This document shows, one piece after another, positions 11,089 to 19,103 of a stretch of 64,000 nucleotides of DNA. Each line of letters starts with the position of its first letter. Position 1 is the stretch's first letter. Origin of the DNA: JBPYFK01 sp051984675 (GTDB taxonomy: Bacteria; Actinomycetota; Actinomycetes; Mycobacteriales; Pseudonocardiaceae); the NCBI GenBank assembly GCA_051984675.1, contig JBPYFK010000184.1, positions 15,203 to 79,202 of the forward strand, read 5' to 3'. The position numbers and the translations under genes are program-made. Under the pieces are notes generated by a model. That model searched no databases and was not told the DNA's origin. It saw only the letters and a list, made by a program, of their open reading frames with translations.

Positions 11089-11614
11089 GACCCGCTCCGG
11101 TCAGAGCTACCAGCTCGGTACTGGAATTATGCGCCCGCGGGTGACGGATGAGTACCCGTCCGGGCATCGAACCGCTGCGGTGGAATTGACTCGCCGGTCG
11201 ATCGCAGGGAACAGCCGGGGCTCGGCGGGTGTGGGAGGCTCCGGGCGGACGGCTGTCACACTGGCCGCCGGCGCATGCCCTACCGCCCGCGCGAGGGCGG
11301 CGACTTCCTCTGGGGACCATGGCGAGCGCGGCGCCGAGCGATGCCGCCGCATCCTGGACCAGTTCATCGATCGCCTTTCGCTGTCAGGGACCCTGCACTC
11401 CTCCAAAGCCTCGAACCGGCTCCAAAGCTTTGAACCGGCTCCAAAGCTTCGAACCGGGAGGGTGGCAGTGCCCCTGGCCGACCTGGCAGGGGCGAAAGAC
11501 CCGGAACCGTCGATATGATCTGGGGCACTATCGCCAATAACTTGCATATGCCACAATCTGTTCCTTGCCGCCACTCGAACGAGTGGCTGCGGGAGCACGA
11601 TCGGGAGGCATGTA
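11089..11614. other. Divergent intergenic region between Rv1733c-like gene and nickel permease gene
   Basis: 526 bp with no convincing gene: all open frames here have the composition of shadow frames and match nothing I recognise. It holds the 19-bp triple repeat at 11401-11457, an 8-bp palindrome GCATATGC near 11542-11549, and the Shine-Dalgarno site GGGAGG at 11603-11608 for the permease. The palindrome lies in an AT-rich stretch that could be the permease promoter/operator (for example for a nickel-responsive Fur-family protein); this is a guess. Confidence 0.5.
11401..11457. repeat. Three tandem 19-bp repeats upstream of the NiCoT gene
   Basis: Units at 11401-11419, 11420-11438 and 11439-11457 with consensus CTCCAAAGCTTCGAACCGG; the second unit contains the palindrome CAAAGCTTTG. 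They lie 158-214 bp upstream of the permease start and are spaced just under two helical turns apart, as expected for reiterated protein-binding sites on one DNA face. Confidence 0.85.
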
Positions 11615-12784
11615 ATGCGGGTGGCCGGGTCACCTACCGCCGGGCCAGCGAGCGGGGCACGGCTGGCTGGCAGGACGCGACTGGCGGGCAGGCCACGACT
11701 GGGACGCCGGGAATGGGGCAGCATCGGCGGGATGACCGCGTTCGTCGCCCTCCTGCATCTCCTCGGGTGGGGGACCCTCCTGCTCGCCGTGGTACCCGGC
11801 CATTTCAGCCTCGGTAGCAGCGGGGCGTTCGGTGTCGGGCTGGGGGTCACGGCCTACACACTGGGTATGCGGCACGCCTTCGACGCCGACCACATCGCCG
11901 CCATCGACAACACCACCCGCAAGCTCATGGCCGATGGCCGCCGGCCGCTGTCGGTCGGCTTCTGGTTCTCCCTGGGCCACTCGTCCGTGGTGTTCGGGCT
12001 GTGCCTGCTGCTCAGCCTGGGGGTGCGGGCGCTCGCCGGCCAGGCCCAGGATGACGCGTCCCCGTTGAAGTCGGTAGGCGGGCTGATCGGCACCTCGGTC
12101 TCCGGCGTCTTCCTCCTGGTCATCGGCTTGGTGAACCTGGCCGTGCTGGTCGGGATCGTGCGCGTGTTCCGGCGGATGCGCGCCGGCGAGTTCGACGAGG
12201 ACGAACTCGAGCGCAAGCTCAACGAGCGCGGGTTCCTCAACCGCTGGCTGGGTGGACTGGCCAAGTCGGTCCGGTCGTCGTGGCAGATGTACCCGCTCGG
12301 GCTGCTGTTCGGGCTCGGCTTCGACACCGCGACCGAAGTGTCGCTGCTGGTGCTGGCGGGCGGGGCGGCCGCGTTCAGCCTGCCCTGGTACGCCATCCTC
12401 ACCCTGCCGGTGCTCTTCGCCGCCGGGATGAGCCTGCTGGACTCGATTGACGGCTGCTTCATGAACTTCGCCTACGGCTGGGCGTTCGCCAACCCGGTCC
12501 GCAAGGTCTTCTACAACATCACCGTGACGACCCTGTCCGTGGCCACCGCGCTGATCATCGGGTGCATCGAGCTGATCCAGCTACTGGCCGACAAGCTCAA
12601 CATCGACGGCGGCCCGATCGGATGGATCGCCCAACTCGACCTCAACAACGTCGGCTACGGCATCGTCGCGCTGTTCGCTGTGACCTGGCTGGTCGCGCTC
12701 GCGGTGTACCGGTTTGGACGGATCGAGCAGCGGTGGTCCGGCGCGGGCAACACCAGCCAGACGCCCGAGTACGCCGAGAGCTGA
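11615..12784 (+). CDS. NiCoT-family nickel/cobalt permease
   Basis: 389 residues with eight predicted membrane helices. The family signature RHAFDADHIAAIDN (metal-selecting His/Asp in helix II) is at about residues 85-98, with LGFDTATEVSLL and SLLDSIDGCFMNFAYGWAF further on. NiCoT proteins import Ni2+ and/or Co2+ at the cytoplasmic membrane for urease, hydrogenase or cobalamin. The ATG at 11615 has GGGAGG six bases upstream and adds an Arg-rich ~39-residue leader to the conserved core; an ATG at 11733 would give a protein of more usual N-terminal length. No nickel enzyme gene is in the window. Confidence 0.93.
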   Translation: MRVAGSPTAGPASGARLAGRTRLAGRPRLGRREWGSIGGMTAFVALLHLLGWGTLLLAVVPGHFSLGSSGAFGVGLGVTAYTLGMRHAFDADHIAAIDNTTRKLMADGRRPLSVGFWFSLGHSSVVFGLCLLLSLGVRALAGQAQDDASPLKSVGGLIGTSVSGVFLLVIGLVNLAVLVGIVRVFRRMRAGEFDEDELERKLNERGFLNRWLGGLAKSVRSSWQMYPLGLLFGLGFDTATEVSLLVLAGGAAAFSLPWYAILTLPVLFAAGMSLLDSIDGCFMNFAYGWAFANPVRKVFYNITVTTLSVATALIIGCIELIQLLADKLNIDGGPIGWIAQLDLNNVGYGIVALFAVTWLVALAVYRFGRIEQRWSGAGNTSQTPEYAES

Positions 12785-12829
12785 CCCGACTGGCGAAGCC
12801 GACAACCGACGCCGGACATCTGACGGCTG

Positions 12830-13567
12830 CTACCCGACCACCGCTCGCGCTTCGTCGATGATCACGTTCAGGCGCCGCGCGTGTGCCCCACGCCAGAACA
12901 CGCGCCCGCAGGACAGGCAGCGCGTGTAGGAGTCGTAACGGCGCCAGGTACCGGGTCGCAGCACTGGGGCGACCGTCTCCTTCTCGACCGGTTCCAGCTC
13001 GCCGTTGCAGGAAACGCACCGAGTCCACGGGCGCAACCGCACCGGGAACCGTTCCAGCACGTCAGCCTGCTGGTCGGCCGGGCGTGACCCGCGCACGTAC
13101 GCGCCCGCCCAGAGTGCCCGGCGCCGCAGCAATCCACGGTCCTGCGTGAGCAACAGGCGATGCTGGCTCACCGACTGCTCGATCAGCTCGTCGTCCACGG
13201 CGGCGTTGTCATACGCCGTGTCGACGCCGAGCAGCCGCAGCCGGTGAGCCAGCTTTCCCAGATGAACATCCAGGACGAACCTGACCGGTGTGCCGGAGTC
13301 GACCTGTGGCCGGCGCACTGGGCGTACCTCGATGGTGGCACCCGCGTTGGGCTGCCGGTACGGGCCGACCGGCGTCCCCTCGACCAGGAGTTCACCGACC
13401 TCGGTCAACGGCACGCCGAGCGCCTCCACGACGTGACCGACCGTAGCGGTACCGTCGTAGCGCACCGTGATCTCGCTCGCCCGGTTGCGTGGTGCCGCGA
13501 AGAACCACAGCTCGCGGGCCAGCCGCACCCGCACCGCCGCCGCAGCGCCGCTGCCCTCACCGGTCAT
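12830..13567 (-). CDS. Mut7-C RNase-domain protein with N-terminal ubiquitin-like domain
   Basis: 245 residues. Residues ~1-80 form a ThiS/MoaD-like beta-grasp segment; residues ~85-240 match the Mut7-C domain, a PIN-like nuclease fold: FVLDVHLGKLAHRLRLLGVDT with the conserved Asp, LLTQDRGLLRRR, and a C-terminal zinc ribbon formed by CVSC and CLSC pairs. The C-terminal conserved HARRLN completes the domain. Known as a conserved bacterial protein of unproven role, presumably RNA cleavage. It lies convergent with the nickel permease and just upstream of, and on the same strand as the downstream side of, the aldolase gene (22-bp gap), so the two may share a transcript. Confidence 0.88.
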   Translation of the reverse strand: MTGEGSGAAAAVRVRLARELWFFAAPRNRASEITVRYDGTATVGHVVEALGVPLTEVGELLVEGTPVGPYRQPNAGATIEVRPVRRPQVDSGTPVRFVLDVHLGKLAHRLRLLGVDTAYDNAAVDDELIEQSVSQHRLLLTQDRGLLRRRALWAGAYVRGSRPADQQADVLERFPVRLRPWTRCVSCNGELEPVEKETVAPVLRPGTWRRYDSYTRCLSCGRVFWRGAHARRLNVIIDEARAVVG

Positions 13568-13588
13568 CGGTTCTCTCTCATCACGGCC

Positions 13589-14614
13589 CTAGGCCAGCAG
13601 GGCTGCTTCCTCTTCCGAGTTGTACTCGCCCCGGCTGGCCGCGCCATTCAGGCGCGCACGCGTGGCCAGCGTCTTCTGCGCTTCTGCCACCCTGCCCTCA
13701 GCGCCTGCCCAGGTCTGCAGCGCCTCCGAGAGCAACGCCCGCCCGTAGGAGAACGTAACTCGCCAGGGCAACGGCCGGCGCAGGTTGATCTCGTTGAGGT
13801 GGTTGGTCGCGTCGGCGTCGCTCTGCCCGCCGGAGAGGAACGCGATACCGGGGACGGCCGCTGGGACGGTCCGCGACAGGGTGCGCACGGTCGCGTCCGC
13901 GACCTCCGACGCGCTGGCTTGGGTCGGACATTCCTTGCCGGACACCACCATGTTCGGTTTGAGCACCATGCCTTCGAGGGCGACGCGCTGTTTCGCGAGC
14001 TCGTCGAAGACTGCCAGCAGCACGGTGGTGGTCGCCTCTTCGCACCGCCGCAGGTCGTGGTCGCCGTCCATGAGCACCTCGGGCTCCACGATCGGCACCA
14101 GGCCTGCTTCCTGGCACAGCGCGGCGTACCGGGCGAGCGCGTGCGCGTTGGTGTGCACCGCCACCGGGGTCGGGCGGTGCTCGTCAAGGCGGTAAACCGC
14201 ACGCCACTTGGCGAACTGAGCGCCGCGCTCGACGTACTCCTGGAGGCGCTCACGCAACCCGTCGAGGCCCTCGGTGATCGTCTCGCCGGAGCTGCCCGCC
14301 AGGGGCTTGGCACCCTTGTCCACCTTGATGCCGGGGATGACACCGTTGTCACGGGCGACCTGGCCCAGCGGCCGACCGTCAGTGGCGTTCTGCCGCAGCG
14401 TCTCGTCGTACAGGATGACGCCGCTGATCCACTCGCCCACATTGGGCGTCGACACGATCAGCTCGCGGTAGCTCCGCCGGGTCTCCTCGGTGGACTCCAG
14501 CCCGACTTCGCGGAGCCGCTTGCCCATGGTTGCTGTGCTCTCGTCCGCGGCGAGGATGCCCTTTCCTTCGGCCACCATCGCCTGAGCGACTGCGTGCAGA
14601 TCGACGTCCGCCAT
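13589..14614 (-). CDS. Class I fructose-bisphosphate aldolase
   Basis: 341 residues of the eukaryote-type, Schiff-base aldolase family. Seen: GILAADESTATMGKRL near residue 18, the WR-containing KWRAVY block, PIVEPEVLMDG, and the catalytic lysine in GMVLKPNMVVSG near residue 226. It cleaves fructose 1,6-bisphosphate to dihydroxyacetone phosphate and glyceraldehyde 3-phosphate, or the reverse, in the cytoplasm. Many actinobacteria carry this metal-independent enzyme besides a class II one. ATG start with AAAGAGGTG upstream. Confidence 0.95.
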   Translation of the reverse strand: MADVDLHAVAQAMVAEGKGILAADESTATMGKRLREVGLESTEETRRSYRELIVSTPNVGEWISGVILYDETLRQNATDGRPLGQVARDNGVIPGIKVDKGAKPLAGSSGETITEGLDGLRERLQEYVERGAQFAKWRAVYRLDEHRPTPVAVHTNAHALARYAALCQEAGLVPIVEPEVLMDGDHDLRRCEEATTTVLLAVFDELAKQRVALEGMVLKPNMVVSGKECPTQASASEVADATVRTLSRTVPAAVPGIAFLSGGQSDADATNHLNEINLRRPLPWRVTFSYGRALLSEALQTWAGAEGRVAEAQKTLATRARLNGAASRGEYNSEEEAALLA

Positions 14615-14725
14615 TGCTTCACCTCTTTGTTAAGGAATGTCCGGCTCCGGGAGGGATTCTCCCTTCCCGGCCGACGATCACGTCAGCGGCCAGTTGGTGA
14701 GTCGGGCGTCACAGATCATCCAAAC

Positions 14726-14744
14726 TAGTTTCGTTACGCAACTA
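14726..14744. promoter_or_regulatory. Quasi-palindromic operator upstream of the methyltransferase
   Basis: TAGTTTCGTTACGCAACTA: nine-base arms with one mismatch around a central T, 56 bp upstream of the methyltransferase GTG and followed by a TAATAT -10-like hexamer (14743-14748). Size and symmetry suit a TetR- or MarR-type dimer. No candidate regulator is adjacent. Confidence 0.5.
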
Positions 14745-14799
14745 ATATCGGTAGCGTGGAAACTCCTCGAAACGATCCGAAAACCGGGGGTGTTTTCGC

Positions 14800-15723
14800 G
14801 TGACCGCAACCCATCAGCGGTATCCACACGACCAATGGGACATCGTCAGCAGTGTCGGCCTGACCGCTCTGGCCGTAGCAGCCGGCCGGGCCCTGGAGAC
14901 CAGCCGACCGGACGCGCTGATCGACGACCCCTTCGCGAAGGAGTTCGTCGCGGCGGCCGAGGACAGCTCGCCGCTGCCGCTGCCGACCCACCTGCTCGGG
15001 ACCGCCCAGCCGGCGACTCCGGCCGCCGACGACGACACCATGTGGGAGCACGTGTCCCACTACATGGGCGTCCGCTCGCGCTTCTTCGACCGCTTCTTCC
15101 AGTCGGCTGCCTCGGACGGCATCCGGCAGGGCGTATTGCTGGCCTCCGGCCTGGACGCTCGGGCCTTCCGCCTGCACTGGCCGGACGACTTCCGACTGTT
15201 CGAGATCGACCAGCCGAACGTACTTTCGTTCAAGCTGCGGGTCCTGGACAGGCAGGGCGTCAAGCCCGGCTGTGACCACCGCACGGTCGCCATCGACCTG
15301 CGTGACGACTGGATGGCCGCGCTGGACAGGGCGGGCTTCGATCCGACCTTGCCCACGGCCTGGCTGGCGGAAGGCTTGCTGCCCTACCTACCGGCCGATG
15401 CGCTGCACCAGTTGCTCGCGACCATCGACAGGTTGTCGGCGCCCGGAAGCCGGGTTTCCGTCGAGCACATCGACGATGTGCACACATTGTTCGACAACGA
15501 GCACACCACCCGAATGAGCGAACAGTTCGGAATGGACATCCGCGACCTGATGCCCAATGACGAGGGGCGAATCGCCCCCGACCAGTGGCTGGCCGATCAC
15601 GGATGGGCCATTCGCCAGGACCCGGTGACGGAAATCGCCGCCAACTACGGGCGACCGATCGAGAATGCCCCCACGCACGTCACCAGAAACCAGCGTTTCA
15701 TCACGGGCGTGCGACCCCGCTGA
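14800..15723 (+). CDS. SAM-dependent methyltransferase, TIGR00027 type
   Basis: 307 residues. This large actinobacterial family is recognised by DPFAKEFV near residue 45, the modified SAM-binding loop LLASGLDARAFRL near residue 110, FEIDQPNVLSFK and WLAEGLLPYL. Members are related to leucine carboxyl/polyketide O-methyltransferases; substrates are mostly unknown. GTG start without an obvious Shine-Dalgarno site. A terminator-like hairpin follows, so the gene is probably monocistronic under control of the site at 14726-14744. Confidence 0.9.
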   Translation: MTATHQRYPHDQWDIVSSVGLTALAVAAGRALETSRPDALIDDPFAKEFVAAAEDSSPLPLPTHLLGTAQPATPAADDDTMWEHVSHYMGVRSRFFDRFFQSAASDGIRQGVLLASGLDARAFRLHWPDDFRLFEIDQPNVLSFKLRVLDRQGVKPGCDHRTVAIDLRDDWMAALDRAGFDPTLPTAWLAEGLLPYLPADALHQLLATIDRLSAPGSRVSVEHIDDVHTLFDNEHTTRMSEQFGMDIRDLMPNDEGRIAPDQWLADHGWAIRQDPVTEIAANYGRPIENAPTHVTRNQRFITGVRPR

Positions 15724-15764
15724 GCATATCCGTGACTTAACGCACTATTTTCCGGCCGTTTCCC

Positions 15765-15799
15765 CCCTCGATCGGGCGGACAACCTGTCCGATCGAGGG
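15765..15799 (+). terminator. Terminator hairpin after the methyltransferase
   Basis: Outer arms CCCTCGATC/GATCGAGGG and inner arms GGACA/TGTCC around ACC, with one 4-nt bulge. A second, weaker hairpin (GGCTGG.../...CCAGCC) follows at about 15814-15834. Confidence 0.75.
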
Positions 15800-15866
15800 T
15801 AAACAGGAGAAAGGGCTGGGTGCCCGCACCAGCCACGATTGACCCGCTGATTGTTAGGTTTGTCAG

Positions 15867-17057
15867 GTGGCCGTGACGAGCATGCCTGCCGCGAACGGGC
15901 CAGCCCCAAGAGGTTCCACCGCGACGGTCCGCACTGTGCCGGCGCTGCCCCCTGCCCAGGCCGGTAGCAAGAAAAGCAGTCGCAAGATCAGCTGGGACAT
16001 CGTCCGGGCAGGCTGCGTGGTCCTCGTCATGCTCTACCACGCCACCTTCCTCAGCACCTGCCTGCACCCGGAGCTGGGACCGCGCGGCTTCGTGTTCCCG
16101 TACCAGGTCGGGGCCAGCATGCTGCTGGTGCTCTCGGCCTACTTCGCCTGCGTGACGATCGGCCGGGGCAGCCTGCTGCGCTACTGGTGGGGACGCATCG
16201 CACGGCTCCTCCCGCCCTTCTTCGCGGCGGTCGTGATCATCTTCCTGCTGCTGCGAGCCTTCCCGGCGCCGGGTTGGTTCTACCCGCTCGGCGGCGACCT
16301 GCCCAGCAACCTGCTCATGCTGTGGAACTGGAAACCCCAGGACTACCTCATGATGGACGGTTCGCACTGGACGATCCCGTTGCAGCTGATGGCCTTCACC
16401 CTCGCTCCTCTGCTGTACCGGGGGCGCTGGGGACACGGCAAGCGGCTTGTCTGGGTGTTGTGGATCGCCGTACTGCTGCCGATCGCGCAGTGGTGGTTTC
16501 GCATCTCGAACCCGCCCGAGCCGTATCGGGTGCTCGCGGACGGCTTCGGGTTTCACCGCTGGCACCTCTTCGTCGCGGGCGTGGCGATCTGGATGTGGTC
16601 GACCAGACGCCTGAGCACACGGCATTTCACCGGCCTGTTCTCGATGTGCATGGTGGCGCACGCGCTGCACAACTTCACCCGGACTCCCACCGGTGACCTG
16701 TATGCCGACTGGGGCTCGACCGTGGCAGTGTGCATCGGCCTCGTCGTGGTCGCGCTGACCGCCCGCCGCCCGGACTGGGAACGCGGCATCCCCAGGTGGG
16801 CCCATCGCCCGATCCAGTGGTTCGCCGGCGTGTCGTACGGGGTGTTCCTCATGCACCAGACCGTCGGTTACCTCGTGATTCGCACGTTGCACGACCTGGG
16901 GCTACCGGATGGCCTGCAGACCGTCGGCTTGCTGGGCACCGGCGTGTTGCTCGGCTGGCTGCTGACCCGGCTCGTCGAACGTCCCATGCACCGGTTCCTG
17001 ATGGAGACCTTCGACCGCTGGTCGATCCGCTCGCGACCCGCCGTCGCTCACGGCTGA
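15867..17057 (+). CDS. Membrane acyltransferase 3 family protein (OafA/YrhL-like)
   Basis: 396 residues with about ten membrane helices. The N-terminal helix carries SWDIVRAGCVVLVMLYHATF with the family's essential histidine; the R-x10-H type spacing and the C-terminal ERPMHRFL end also fit. Such proteins O-acylate cell-surface glycans, antibiotics or lipids on either side of the membrane. GTG start preceded six bases upstream by TAGGTT, suggesting leaderless transcription. Its last 10 bp overlap the end of the convergent peptidase gene. Substrate unknown. Confidence 0.88.
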   Translation: MAVTSMPAANGPAPRGSTATVRTVPALPPAQAGSKKSSRKISWDIVRAGCVVLVMLYHATFLSTCLHPELGPRGFVFPYQVGASMLLVLSAYFACVTIGRGSLLRYWWGRIARLLPPFFAAVVIIFLLLRAFPAPGWFYPLGGDLPSNLLMLWNWKPQDYLMMDGSHWTIPLQLMAFTLAPLLYRGRWGHGKRLVWVLWIAVLLPIAQWWFRISNPPEPYRVLADGFGFHRWHLFVAGVAIWMWSTRRLSTRHFTGLFSMCMVAHALHNFTRTPTGDLYADWGSTVAVCIGLVVVALTARRPDWERGIPRWAHRPIQWFAGVSYGVFLMHQTVGYLVIRTLHDLGLPDGLQTVGLLGTGVLLGWLLTRLVERPMHRFLMETFDRWSIRSRPAVAHG

Positions 17058-18418
17058 GGCGCCTGGCCTGCTCCGCTCCACCGGCGCACGGTCGACTCGG
17101 CTTCGCCGCGTTGCTGTGGCGGCAGGCCGGAAATCTCCGACCCGTGGTTGCCGCCGGCCACCACGTACCGGTAGGAGTCCCGACTGCCCGGGCCGAGTTC
17201 GAAGGGCTGGGCACTCCAGGGGTCATTGCCGCCATACACGAACATCAGCCGGTTACCCGCCGTCCGCACCCAAGCGTCAACATCCCGGACGGCCCACGGT
17301 TCGTAGCGCATCGGGATCTGCCGGGGCACCACCGAGCGCGGTTCGTCGAGGTTCTGGTCGTGCAGCAACCCGGCGAGGTGGTTGTGCGAGACGTGCGGCC
17401 ACCCCAACTGCGTACCGGCCTGGTAGTTGTACGGCAGGTACTTGTCGAGGCCCTGGTCGGTGTAGTTCGAGAACTGGACCGTCTGGTCCAGGAAGTCGAA
17501 GATCTTGTCGGTGCTCTCCTGGGCCTTCGGCACCTTCGGGCATTCCTGCTGGCCCCGGTACTGCCAGAACGTGAACGGCACATCCAGCACGGTCATCTCC
17601 AGCCCCCGATCGGCATTGCCGACGAGCCGGTCGAAGGTGTATCCGCGCTGGCGGGCATACGCGTTCAGGCGGGCCAGCATGTCGTCCCGGCGCAGCAGAG
17701 CCTGCCTCTGCACTTCGCGCAACGCCTCGCGGCACGCCGGATCAGTGCCGACGGTGTTGAGAAACCGGTCGTAGCGATCGCTGTCGTTGTTGATCTCGTC
17801 CGGGGCGACGTAGGCCACCGTGCCGTCGACGTCCTGCGGGTAGAACCGGTGGTGATAGACGGCCGTCATGCCGCCCTTGCTGGCACCCGTGGTGATCCAC
17901 TGATGTGCATACAGCGGCTTGAGCACGCTGATCAGCTGGTGCTCGTCGGCGGCGGACTGCCAGATGTTGAGCTCCGACCAGTTCGCGGGGTTCGGACGGG
18001 ACGGTTCGAAGAACCGGTGCTCGATGTTGATCTGGTTACCGTCGACGAGCTTGGTGGCTTCGGTGGGGTGCGGTTTGTCCGGCAGGTTGTAGCCGGTGGT
18101 GTAGGCAACGGTGGGACGGTCGAATCCGCGGTGCAGCAACGTCAGGCGCTGCTCGAAGTGCTGGCCGGTCGGATGGCGATGATCCGAGGGTTGTGCGTAG
18201 AGCAGATCGATCACGCGAACACCCGGCATCGTCGGGTCGGCGGGACGCTCCCCGACCACCCGCATTCCCGGGATGGCCCGCAGTCGTGAAACGAGCTGGT
18301 CAGCGGGCGGCCCGCTGGCGGGAGCCACCGCGACGGCGGCCGGTGGTGAGCTGACCAGCGCCAGGCTCACGAAGGACAGGCCGGCGACGATCGCTGCGAG
18401 GATCTTGCGAGCCCTCAT
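17048..18418 (-). CDS. Secreted S37 (PS-10) tripeptidyl aminopeptidase-like serine peptidase
   Basis: 456 residues. A Sec signal peptide is evident (RARK then a hydrophobic stretch to about residue 32 with A-V-A cleavage context). The alpha/beta-hydrolase catalytic triad is visible as Ser in TGASKGGMTA (near residue 180), Asp in YGGNDPWSAQ and His in AGGNHGSEIS. The INIEHRFFEPSRP block is characteristic of peptidase S37 of Streptomyces, which removes tripeptides from N-termini of exported proteins. A 9-bp inverted repeat lies 24 bp upstream. Convergent with, and overlapping, the acyltransferase gene by 10 bp. Confidence 0.92.
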   Translation of the reverse strand: MRARKILAAIVAGLSFVSLALVSSPPAAVAVAPASGPPADQLVSRLRAIPGMRVVGERPADPTMPGVRVIDLLYAQPSDHRHPTGQHFEQRLTLLHRGFDRPTVAYTTGYNLPDKPHPTEATKLVDGNQINIEHRFFEPSRPNPANWSELNIWQSAADEHQLISVLKPLYAHQWITTGASKGGMTAVYHHRFYPQDVDGTVAYVAPDEINNDSDRYDRFLNTVGTDPACREALREVQRQALLRRDDMLARLNAYARQRGYTFDRLVGNADRGLEMTVLDVPFTFWQYRGQQECPKVPKAQESTDKIFDFLDQTVQFSNYTDQGLDKYLPYNYQAGTQLGWPHVSHNHLAGLLHDQNLDEPRSVVPRQIPMRYEPWAVRDVDAWVRTAGNRLMFVYGGNDPWSAQPFELGPGSRDSYRYVVAGGNHGSEISGLPPQQRGEAESTVRRWSGAGQAPQP

Positions 18419-18441
18419 CCCGCCTCCCGAATCCGTTTCAC

Positions 18442-18466
18442 CTGATCACGTGACGCGCGTGATCAG
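18442..18466. promoter_or_regulatory. Inverted repeat upstream of the S37 peptidase
   Basis: Perfect 9-bp arms CTGATCACG-N7-CGTGATCAG, 24-48 bp upstream of the peptidase ATG: position and symmetry of an operator. The binding protein is unknown. Confidence 0.55.
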
Positions 18467-18653
18467 TGGGGCAAGCGGGAAAACTACTGGACCGCGATCA
18501 CCGGATACAGCACCGAAACGTCGGACGTGTCGCGCGACTTTCGTCGGGCTCGCGATGGCAGGGTGGGGTGTGCGGACAAGGGCGCGCCGGTATGGCACAC
18601 CGGACGGCCTTCAGGTAGACCGGTGGGGCTGGACGCTCCTGGGAGGAGGTGGG

Positions 18654-19046
18654 ATGATCGACTTGCCGTCGCATGTCGTGGACATGCTCGCCAAGCCCAA
18701 CCCGGCGGTGATCGGCACCGTGCACCCGACAGGCGCACCGGTCACCGTGCCCACCTGGTACCTGCTGGACGGCGGCCGGGTGCTGGTGAACATGGACGCC
18801 GGACGCCGCAGGCTGGAGCACATGCGCTCCGATTCGCGGATCTCGCTGACCGTGCTCGGCCCGGAGAACTGGTACCAGCACGTCAGCTTGCGCGGGCGAG
18901 TGGTGTCCCTGGAAGACGACCCGGACCTCGTGGACATCGACCGGTTGGCCCAGCATTACACCGGCCAGCCGTACCCCGAGCGGGCGCGTCCCCGGATCAG
19001 TGCCTGGATCGAGATCGACTCCTGGCACGACTGGAACCTGCGGTAA
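18654..19046 (+). CDS. PPOX-class, probably F420-dependent, flavin-fold protein
   Basis: 130 residues. Split-barrel FMN/F420-binding fold: AVIGTVHPTGAPVTVPTWYLLDGG near residues 20-43, RRRLEHMRSDSRISLTVL, and the closing R-x-S-A-W-I-E. Actinobacterial members use coenzyme F420 or bind flavin/haem to reduce various compounds; which cofactor applies is not visible. The ATG at 18654 is preceded by GGGAGGAGG, so the in-frame open region further upstream is not translated. Confidence 0.85.
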   Translation: MIDLPSHVVDMLAKPNPAVIGTVHPTGAPVTVPTWYLLDGGRVLVNMDAGRRRLEHMRSDSRISLTVLGPENWYQHVSLRGRVVSLEDDPDLVDIDRLAQHYTGQPYPERARPRISAWIEIDSWHDWNLR

Positions 19047-19103
19047 CCGACCGGCAGGGTGAAGCCGGACGCTTCCACGCGCCCGGCCCTCCCCTACCGT
19101 GCT

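Noticed and set aside
11401..11457. Possible CRISPR array
   Set aside because: The 19-bp units are contiguous with no spacers and there are no cas genes.
11107..11850. Minus-strand open frame upstream of the nickel permease
   Set aside because: Runs antisense into the permease N-terminus and has low-complexity, unfamiliar sequence.
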